A DNA stretch of 12,717 nucleotides. It comes from Phycisphaerales bacterium UBA1926 (GTDB lineage: Bacteria; Planctomycetota; Phycisphaerae; Phycisphaerales; UBA1924). The notes below the pieces were generated by a model. The model was not told where the DNA came from and searched no databases. It saw nothing but the letters and a program-made list of their open reading frames with translations. Location of the stretch: NCBI GenBank assembly GCA_002337215.1, contig DDFO01000022.1, positions 160,227 to 172,943 on the forward strand, read 5' to 3'. Shown one piece after another: positions 7,529-12,717 of the stretch. A program made the position numbers and the translations under genes. Each line of letters begins with the position of its first letter. Within the stretch, counting starts at the first letter, position 1.

Positions 7529-7539
7529 TACACTCGCGG
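7529..7539 (+). promoter_or_regulatory. putative promoter core (TACACT-CGCGG) of the coiled-coil membrane protein gene
   Basis: This is an exact 11-base copy of the element ahead of tRNA-Arg. AGAC and ACACCCT follow further downstream in both copies. The expected start site is near 7541, giving a leader of about 24 nt that includes GGAGG (7556-7560). Confidence 0.5.
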
Positions 7540-7564
7540 CAGACGGAACACCCTCGGAGGCCCG

Positions 7565-9349
7565 ATGCACGACATCCAACGCGCACTCACGAATGCCAGC
7601 CGTCGGCTGTTCCTCAACACGTTCCTGCGAGTGGTGGTGGTCATGGCGACCGCCTCGGCCTCCGTGCTGCTCGTCCTCGTCGCGATCGAAAAACTGACGC
7701 CCTACGCGTTCAACTGGAAGCCGATCGGGCTCGCCGCGGCCGGCATCACGCTCGCCACCGCCGCGTTCGCCGCGTGGGTCCGTCGCCCCCGGGGAGTCGC
7801 GCTCGCCGATGAGCTCGACCGCCGAGCGGGGCTCCGCGAGACGCTGAGCACCGCGATCTCGCTCGAATCGCGGGAAGGGGCTGGCAACGACACCGCTTGG
7901 GCGATCGCGGTCAAAGAATCCGCGGCCGACCGGGCCCGGAAGATCGTCATGCGGGACGCAATCCCCGTGCTCGCGCCGCGGAACTGGCAGGCGCCGCTTG
8001 CGTTGCTCGCCGCCGCGGGTCTCGCGCTCTGGCTCGCGCCCACGCATGACCTGACAGGGTTGCTCGACCGCCAGGCCGCCGAGGAAGAGCAGCAGGCCGA
8101 GATCCGCACCGTCGCACTCGAGATCAAAGCGCGCGAGGACGAGCTTAAGGAGATCCTCGACCGCGCCGGCGTCGAGATGGAAGAAGAAGACGCGACTGAC
8201 GACGAGGCCGCCGAGCAGAACAAGCCGACTTCGCCCGAGGAGCTCCGCCGGTCGGCGCTCAAGAAACTCACCAAACTGTCGGACCAGCTCAACGACAAGA
8301 TGAACGGCGAGCAGGCCGAGCAGACCAAGGCGCTGCAGAAGAACATCGAACGGCTCAAGACCCCCGGGCCGGGCCCGATGACCGAGTTCGCCCGCTCCCT
8401 CGCGCGCGGACAGTTCAAGAACGCCAAATCCGCGCTCGAAGAACTCGGCAAGTCGATCGAGGCCGGCGAGATGTCCGACGAGCAGAAGATGCAGGCCGCC
8501 GCGCAGCTCAAGTCGCTCGCCGAGCAGATGGAGAAGCTCGCCCAGGAGAAAGAAGCCCTCAAGCAGGAACTCGAGAAGCAGGGGATGGATGCCGAGCAGG
8601 CCGAGAAGCTCGCCAGCGACCCCGAGGCGCTCAAGCAAGCCCTCGAGAAGATGGAGAATATGTCGCCCGCCCAGAAGCAGGAGATGATGAACAACGTCAT
8701 GGGGCAGCTCCAGACGAGCATGGCGATGCAGACCATGGCGCAGGCGATGAGCGAGATGTCCCAGCAGATGCAGGCCGCGTGCGAGAACCCGAGCCAGCCA
8801 GGCCAGAACGGCAAGCCGGGTCAGCAGGGGCAGCAAGGTCAGCAGGGCCAGATGCCCGGTGGCATGTCACCGGGGATGGCCCAGGCGATGCAGCAGATGA
8901 GCGATCAGCTCTCCGCCTGCGAGATGGCGTCCGCCGAGATGCAGGCGCTCCAGGCCGCGATGAGCGAGTGCCAGGGCCAGATGGCGGGCCTCGGCCAGGG
9001 CCTCAGCAACAATCCGGGCAGAGGGGGCAGAAAGCCCGGCACCGCGGACTCAGTCAACGAATTGGACCAGCCTCTCGCCGCGAGCGACGACTACATGCTC
9101 AAGAGCGAGAAGGTCCAGGTCCCCAACATGGGCGGGCCCATCATCGGATCCACCATGGTCTACGGGGCCCAGGTGAAGGGCGAGGCGACCGCCGAGTTCG
9201 GGCAAGCGGTGGGGGCCTCCTCGGTGCAGGCCGCCGAGGCGATCGAGTCCATGCGCGTCCCGCGTGAATACCACGACGCCGTCCGCGCCTACTTCGGCCG
9301 ACTCGAGAAGATCGCCAAGGAAAATGACAAGGGTGCCGGCACCGACTGA
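7565..9349 (+). CDS. membrane-anchored coiled-coil protein, DUF4175-like architecture
   Basis: A 594-residue protein of unknown function. Hydrophobic segments lie at about residues 20-42, 52-72 and 142-159. Between the second and third is a charged stretch with ALADELDRRAGLRETLSTAI, which resembles the conserved cytoplasmic block of DUF4175-type proteins. From about residue 165 to 400 the sequence is strongly helical and rich in E, K, Q, A and M, consistent with a long coiled coil on the outer face of the membrane. A Gly-Gln run (GQQGQQGQQGQ, residues 419-429) and Met/Gln-rich helices with three cysteines follow. The end carries VPREYHDAVRAYFGRLEK (565-582), a motif like those at the C-terminus of related planctomycete proteins. 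GGAGG lies only 4 nt before the ATG. No enzymatic motif is seen; a structural or scaffolding role at the envelope is plausible. Confidence 0.8.
   Translation: MHDIQRALTNASRRLFLNTFLRVVVVMATASASVLLVLVAIEKLTPYAFNWKPIGLAAAGITLATAAFAAWVRRPRGVALADELDRRAGLRETLSTAISLESREGAGNDTAWAIAVKESAADRARKIVMRDAIPVLAPRNWQAPLALLAAAGLALWLAPTHDLTGLLDRQAAEEEQQAEIRTVALEIKAREDELKEILDRAGVEMEEEDATDDEAAEQNKPTSPEELRRSALKKLTKLSDQLNDKMNGEQAEQTKALQKNIERLKTPGPGPMTEFARSLARGQFKNAKSALEELGKSIEAGEMSDEQKMQAAAQLKSLAEQMEKLAQEKEALKQELEKQGMDAEQAEKLASDPEALKQALEKMENMSPAQKQEMMNNVMGQLQTSMAMQTMAQAMSEMSQQMQAACENPSQPGQNGKPGQQGQQGQQGQMPGGMSPGMAQAMQQMSDQLSACEMASAEMQALQAAMSECQGQMAGLGQGLSNNPGRGGRKPGTADSVNELDQPLAASDDYMLKSEKVQVPNMGGPIIGSTMVYGAQVKGEATAEFGQAVGASSVQAAEAIESMRVPREYHDAVRAYFGRLEKIAKENDKGAGTD
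8819..8851 (+). repeat. in-frame 9-bp Gly-Gln-Gln tandem repeat
   Basis: Three and a bit 9-bp units of the type GGN-CAG-CAR encode GQQGQQGQQGQ inside the coiled-coil protein. The repeat keeps frame, so copy-number change would lengthen a flexible linker without breaking the gene. Confidence 0.75.
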
Positions 9350-9377
9350 CCCGTGTACCGGCCGATCGACGTCTCCC

Positions 9378-9383
9378 TACACT
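9378..9383 (+). promoter_or_regulatory. putative -10 element (TACACT) of the M20 amidohydrolase gene
   Basis: TACACT is followed by GCACGC and then ATG 9390. A 6-nt gap to the start codon implies initiation at the ATG itself. No Shine-Dalgarno is visible ahead of this gene, which agrees with a leaderless transcript. The gap from the previous gene is only 40 bp, so read-through is also possible. Confidence 0.45.
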
Positions 9384-9389
9384 GCACGC

Positions 9390-10619
9390 ATGACGACCGC
9401 AACGCCAAAGGCCCCGGGAAATCTCGGCGCGATCATCGCCGCCGAGCACGACGAACTCATCGCGATCCGCCGCGACATCCACGCCCATCCCGAACTCGGG
9501 TACGAGGAGCGGCGCACCTGCGAGGTCATCCAGCGTGAACTCGCCGCCCTCGGCGTCGCGCACAAAGCGGGATACGCGGGCGGCACCGGCGTCGTCGCAC
9601 ACATCCCCGCGACCGGCGACGGAACAGCCGACAGCACCGGCCCCTGCATCGCCTTCCGGGCCGACATCGACGCGCTGCCGATCCACGAGATAACGGGCGT
9701 CGCGTACGCCTCGACGACCGAGGGCGTCATGCACGCCTGCGGCCACGACGGGCACACCGCGATCCTGATCGGGCTGGCGCGCACGCTCGTCGCCCTCGAG
9801 CACCGCCCGAATCCCGTCACGCTCATCTTCCAGCCCGCCGAGGAGGGCGGGGGCGGAGGCAAGCGCATGTGCGACGACGGAGCGCTCGCCGGTGAAGGCG
9901 GCGGCGGGCTCGGCCCGAAGGTCAACAAGATTTTCGGGCTCCACAACTGGCCGGGCATGCCACTGGGCACCATCGCGACAAAGGGTGGGCCGCTCCTCGC
10001 CGCGACCGACGAGTTCAACGTCACGATCACCGGCAACCAGGGCCACGCGGCCTTCCCGCACATGGCGACCGACCCGGTCACCGCGGTCTGCCAGATCGTG
10101 ACCGCGCTCCAGACCATCGCGAGCCGCAACGCGCCCCCGACCGACCCGATGGTGCTGTCGGTGACTCAGGTGCACAGCGGATTCACGCACAACGTGATCC
10201 CCGTCGAGGCGACCCTTGGCGGCACGCTCCGGACGGTCACCGAAGAGACCCGCACGATGGCCCGCGAGCGTTTCCACGAGATCGTGCGCACCCAAGCCGC
10301 TTCGTTCGGCTGCACCGCCGAGATCGACTGGCGCGACGGCTACCCGGTCACCCGCAACGACGCGGCGCTCGCCGATCACGTGCTCGAGCTTTCGCGCACA
10401 ACACCGGGTGTTACCGAGGTCCAGCGGCTGACCGAGCCGTTCCTGGGCGGCGAGGACTTCGCCTATTACGGGGCGCACGTCCCCGCGTGTTTCTTCGTGC
10501 TGGGCGCGTGCCCCGAGGGTCAGAGCACGCCCGCCCTGCTGCACCAACCGCACTTTGATTTCAACGACGACTCGATCCCGCTGGGCGTCGAGATGTTCGC
10601 GCGTCTCGCCCTCGCGTGA
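9390..10619 (+). CDS. M20-family metal-dependent amidohydrolase
   Basis: A 409-residue cytoplasmic hydrolase of the M20D type (hippurate, IAA-amino acid or N-acyl-amino acid hydrolases). Conserved blocks in order are RRDIHAHPELGYEE near the start, RADIDALPI, MHACGHDGHT (C117, H119), QPAEEGGGGG (E151, E152), GLHNWPG (H185), the dimerisation-domain motif TGNQGHAAFPH, SGFTHNVIP, EPFLGGEDFAYY and a final LHQPHFDFND (H385). All expected ligands for a two-metal centre are present: Cys117, His119, Glu152, His185 and His385. The family cleaves N-acyl or N-aryl amide bonds of amino acids; the substrate here is unknown. ATG 9390 is chosen because the family start follows closely; the upstream frame back to 9264 overlaps the previous gene. 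The PfkB kinase gene follows by 23 bp. Confidence 0.93.
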   Translation: MTTATPKAPGNLGAIIAAEHDELIAIRRDIHAHPELGYEERRTCEVIQRELAALGVAHKAGYAGGTGVVAHIPATGDGTADSTGPCIAFRADIDALPIHEITGVAYASTTEGVMHACGHDGHTAILIGLARTLVALEHRPNPVTLIFQPAEEGGGGGKRMCDDGALAGEGGGGLGPKVNKIFGLHNWPGMPLGTIATKGGPLLAATDEFNVTITGNQGHAAFPHMATDPVTAVCQIVTALQTIASRNAPPTDPMVLSVTQVHSGFTHNVIPVEATLGGTLRTVTEETRTMARERFHEIVRTQAASFGCTAEIDWRDGYPVTRNDAALADHVLELSRTTPGVTEVQRLTEPFLGGEDFAYYGAHVPACFFVLGACPEGQSTPALLHQPHFDFNDDSIPLGVEMFARLALA

Positions 10620-10642
10620 GCAACGAAACCGGGAGCCGGGCT

Positions 10643-11779
10643 ATGAGCGATCCTGTGCGCCTCTCCGCGGCCGATGCGCTCGAGGCGACGACGTGTCGGC
10701 CCCGCGTGCTCGTCGGCTTCGACGGGTTCCTCGATTCGATCACCAGCGCCGTCGGCACGCGTCGCTCGATGCAGGCCGAGGACTTCGAGCCGATGCGCAC
10801 GATCGACGCCCTCGCGTCGCGGATCGCGGGGGCCGGCGGAGGACGGTCGGTCAATATCGAACTTCGTGAACGGGAACTCCGGGCCGGCGGCAACGGCCCG
10901 CTGCTCGCGTCCGCGCTGAGCGCTCAGGGCGCCTCGGTCACACTCATCGGTGCGCTTGGCGAATCCGACGCGGAACCGATCCACCCGGCCTATTCCCCGC
11001 TGGTCGAGCGGTGCGAACGGGCGATCTCGATCGCGCCGTCCGCGCGCACGGACGCGCTCGAGTTCGACGATGGCAAGGTCATGTTCAACTGGTCGGCCAA
11101 TCTCGACCCTGTCGATTGGGCGCATGTCGTCGGCCACGTCGGTCTCGGTCCCCTTGCCGAGATGTGCGCACAGGCTGATGTGATCGCCACCATCAACTGG
11201 ACCAACCTGGGCGGGCTTCCTTCGATCTGGCGCGGTCTGCGGGCCGAGGTCTTTCCGGGACTCGGTACGCCACCGGGCGTCTTCGTCGATCTCTCGGATC
11301 CCGCGAAGCGCACAGACGGATCTGTGTACGAAATGCTCGACGATCTGCGTTCGCTCGCGGAGGTATGCCCGATCACGCTGGGGCTGAACCTCGCCGAGGC
11401 GCAGCGGCTCGGCGGGCTCATCCTCGGCGAGGCGGTCCCGCTGCGACGGGACACGGGCTCGATGCGCGACGCGGCCGTTCGTTTGCGGGAAGAACTCAGC
11501 CTTCACACAGTGCTTGTGCACACCCGCGGCATGGTCGCCGGGTCCGAGCGTGACGGCAGTGCCGCGGTCCAAACCAGGCAGATCGCCCGTCCCGCGATCT
11601 CGACGGGCGCGGGCGATCACTTCAACGGGGGGTACATCGCCGCCCGGGTGTGCGGCCTCGGCCTCGCCGAGTCGCTGGCCTGCGGCGCCGACACCGCGTC
11701 GGCCTACGTCGGCACGGGCATCGCCCCCGATCGGCGTGGGCTGGTGGCAACACTTCGATCGGATCTGGGCCTAGACTGA
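10643..11779 (+). CDS. PfkB-family carbohydrate/nucleoside kinase
   Basis: A 378-residue ribokinase-like protein. The N-terminal strand and substrate lid region contains VGFDGFLDSI (about 24-33). ELRAGGNGPLLASALSAQGA (78-97) is the glycine-rich PfkB signature 1 (the G-GN-A motif), and STGAGDHFNGGYIAA is signature 2 with the likely catalytic base at Asp325. A C-terminal helix-rich end completes the fold. Members phosphorylate sugars, sugar phosphates or nucleosides with ATP; the sequence does not show which. ATG 10643 is preferred because GGAG (10632-10635) lies 7 nt upstream. A GTG at 10616 that overlaps the previous stop codon (GTGA) is the alternative. Close spacing behind the M20 hydrolase suggests co-transcription, though no shared pathway is evident. 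Confidence 0.88.
   Translation: MSDPVRLSAADALEATTCRPRVLVGFDGFLDSITSAVGTRRSMQAEDFEPMRTIDALASRIAGAGGGRSVNIELRERELRAGGNGPLLASALSAQGASVTLIGALGESDAEPIHPAYSPLVERCERAISIAPSARTDALEFDDGKVMFNWSANLDPVDWAHVVGHVGLGPLAEMCAQADVIATINWTNLGGLPSIWRGLRAEVFPGLGTPPGVFVDLSDPAKRTDGSVYEMLDDLRSLAEVCPITLGLNLAEAQRLGGLILGEAVPLRRDTGSMRDAAVRLREELSLHTVLVHTRGMVAGSERDGSAAVQTRQIARPAISTGAGDHFNGGYIAARVCGLGLAESLACGADTASAYVGTGIAPDRRGLVATLRSDLGLD
11772..11777 (+). promoter_or_regulatory. putative tRNA-Gly -10 element inside the kinase stop region
   Basis: TAGACT overlaps the last codons and the stop of the kinase gene (CTA GAC TGA) and ends 8 nt before the first tRNA-Gly base. The tRNA could therefore be transcribed almost without a leader, or simply be read through from the kinase gene. 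Confidence 0.35.
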
Positions 11780-11785
11780 GTTCAC

Positions 11786-11857
11786 GCGGGTGTAGCTCAA
11801 TGGTAGAGCGTCAGCCTTCCAAGCTGAATGTTGACGGTTCGAGTCCGTTCACCCGCT
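11786..11857 (+). tRNA. tRNA-Gly (anticodon UCC)
   Basis: The cloverleaf is complete. The acceptor arms are GCGGGTG (11786-11792) and CACCCGC (11850-11856), with discriminator T 11857. The D arm is GCTC-AATGGTA-GAGC. The anticodon stem TCAGC/GCTGA is perfect, with loop CTTCCAA and anticodon TCC at 11818-11820. The T arm is GACGG-TTCGAGT-CCGTT, with one G-U pair. It reads GGA (and GGG) glycine codons. CCA is not encoded. Confidence 0.96.
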
Positions 11858-11894
11858 TTTCGATAACGTCAGCCGAACGCAGCGCTTCGCGTAC

Positions 11895-11911
11895 CTGCCC
11901 GAGTCGGGCAG
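11895..11911. other. strong hairpin downstream of tRNA-Gly
   Basis: CTGCCCGA (11895-11902) and TCGGGCAG (11904-11911) form a perfect inverted repeat around one base; in RNA this would be about a six-pair stem with a 5-nt loop. It starts 38 nt after the tRNA and has no following T-run. It may stop or process the tRNA transcript. The rest of 11858-12040 shows no gene I can support, only a second small hairpin near 11935-11950 (GGTGG...CCACC). Confidence 0.4.
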
Positions 11912-12040
11912 CGCGGCCCCGAGAGCCCTTGACCGGTGGTGATTCCCACCCAAGGCCACGACGTACGCGCGGTGCCGCATTCGTCCCATTCCAGCCCGAA
12001 ATACTCCCCGCACAAGCCGAGCGTTCGAGTGGCGGGTCCG

Positions 12041-12349
12041 ATGTCGATCGCCGTGCTGGTCCTGCGGTACGCCGATATCCGGAGAACCTTCGGGCTGAGC
12101 CCCGCGACCTTCGCCGAGGTCGAAAAGCCCGCCTTCCGGCAACTCTGCCAGTTCTATGGCACCGTGCCCGTATCCGAGTTTGGGCCGGCATTGCTGCGGG
12201 CTATTCATCGGCGGGCCCTTGTCGCCTCCCTGACCGAGGAGGACATTCGCGAGATCGCCCGCTTCTGCGACCGGCGAGCGACATCGGATCGGAACGTCCT
12301 GGTGTCCATGCTGTCGCGTGATCTGTCAGAAGATGACCCTGTGCGGTGA
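12041..12349 (+). CDS. small hypothetical protein
   Basis: A possible gene of 102 residues that I do not recognise. From ATG 12041 it reads MSIAVLVLRYADIRRTFGLS and continues with amphipathic, helix-like segments (TFAEVEKPAFRQLCQFYG, TEEDIREIARFCDRR), ending in an acidic tail. This regular hydrophobic patterning argues for a real soluble helical domain. There is no signal peptide, no membrane segment and only a weak ribosome-binding site (GGCGGG upstream). The frame is open further upstream to GTG 11936, but that part is rich in H, S and P and looks non-coding. The next gene on this strand is not visible. Its place directly after a tRNA would also suit an acquired or decaying gene. Confidence 0.45.
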   Translation: MSIAVLVLRYADIRRTFGLSPATFAEVEKPAFRQLCQFYGTVPVSEFGPALLRAIHRRALVASLTEEDIREIARFCDRRATSDRNVLVSMLSRDLSEDDPVR

Positions 12350-12717
12350 TCAGCACCCGGTGCCGGGGGGCAGGGCGGAGTTTTCAGGTCGACTCCGTCC
12401 AGATCCGCTCATCGATCCCGCGCTGCTCACACGCCCGAGAGTACTTCGGCCCGCCCTGCGTCTTTGATCTCGTCTTCATCAGGCTCCTTGCATCAAAGGA
12501 CAGGCGAGCCAAGGCCCGGCCCACGATGTGACGCGACTATTCAGGGCGCTCGACATGATCGACGTGCGTGCGTGTATTGGGTTTCCACGCATCCCAATCC
12601 ACGTCGAACCGGCGAGCTGCGTCCTTTCCTGCCCCGTCTCATGAGTCTTTTTCGATCGCCCGTGCTCGATCCGCTGATCGCGTGGAAAACACCCGCCAAG
12701 CAAACAGCCCCGGATCG
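12350..12717. other. stretch with no confident gene
   Basis: This 368-bp end of the window holds only the possible 31-residue minus-strand ORF and a small CCCGG-TG-CCGGG hairpin (12356-12367). It also holds an ATG at 12641 (MSLFRSPVLDPLIAWKTPAK) whose frame stays open to the window edge. That last ORF lacks a ribosome-binding site and is too short to judge. No RNA gene, insertion sequence end or att-like repeat of the tRNA-Gly 3' end was seen. Confidence 0.5.
12384..12479 (-). CDS. possible 31-residue small protein
   Basis: On the minus strand ATG 12479 is preceded by AAGGAG (12489-12484) with a 4-nt gap. It opens a short frame ending TGA at 12384. The product begins MKTRSKTQGGPKYSRACEQR and is basic, with one Cys. 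A strong Shine-Dalgarno in a region where other genes often lack one is the main argument. It converges with the 102-residue ORF. I know no family for it, and a chance ORF of this length is quite possible. Confidence 0.3.
   Translation of the reverse strand: MKTRSKTQGGPKYSRACEQRGIDERIWTEST

Noticed and set aside
7322..8836. 504-codon minus-strand frame opposite the coiled-coil gene
   Set aside because: It is an antisense shadow. Its Leu/Gly/His-rich composition mirrors the E/K/Q codons of the real gene.
9141..11620. Long minus-strand frames opposite the M20 and PfkB genes
   Set aside because: Both plus-strand genes have full catalytic motifs. The antisense frames show none and overlap both genes.
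11930..11950. Segment resembling part of an FMN riboswitch (GGTGGTGATTCCCACC)
   Set aside because: Only one short hairpin matches. The other conserved helices and the closing stem are missing, and no riboflavin gene follows.
12479..12703. 74-codon minus-strand frame at the window end
   Set aside because: It needs a TTG start with no ribosome-binding site. Its composition is not protein-like and no family resemblance is seen.
1..12717. CRISPR arrays, insertion sequences, phage or toxin-antitoxin modules
   Set aside because: No regularly spaced direct repeats, transposase or integrase motifs, or paired toxin-antitoxin ORFs were seen on either strand.

Overview
The window is GC-rich chromosomal DNA, densely coded, with short intergenic gaps and no sign of phage, insertion sequences or CRISPR. 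Gene content suggests a Planctomycetota bacterium, perhaps Phycisphaerae-like: a secreted Asp-box propeller protein of about 1,100 residues, a three-helix membrane protein with a long coiled coil, and an FmdB-like protein without its zinc ligands. This placement is inference from protein style, not from a marker gene.

Layout. Bases 1-159 are the 3' end of guaB (IMP dehydrogenase). A Bax inhibitor-1/YccA-type membrane protein follows (257-1090, +). Facing it on the minus strand are ychF (3369-2260) and a secreted phytase-like esterase-family protein (2226-1111). Divergent from ychF is the 1,111-residue secreted propeller protein (3523-6858, +), closed by a strong intrinsic terminator. Then come tRNA-Arg(CCU), the small FmdB-like gene (7083-7379), the coiled-coil membrane protein (7565-9349), an M20 amidohydrolase (9390-10619), a PfkB-family kinase (10643-11779) and tRNA-Gly(UCC). 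Beyond tRNA-Gly the coding signal weakens: one orphan ORF of 102 codons, a possible 31-residue ORF on the minus strand, and a doubtful ORF start cut by the window edge.

How the genes work together. Most are housekeeping or stand-alone genes. The likely co-transcribed pairs are ychF with the phytase-like gene, and the M20 hydrolase with the PfkB kinase (23 bp apart). I see no convincing new multi-gene system. The most interesting signal is regulatory. A TA-rich hexamer close to TACACT, often followed by CGCGG, sits just upstream of many transcription units (both strands, protein genes and tRNAs). In two cases it ends exactly 6 bases before the ATG, which suggests leaderless mRNAs.
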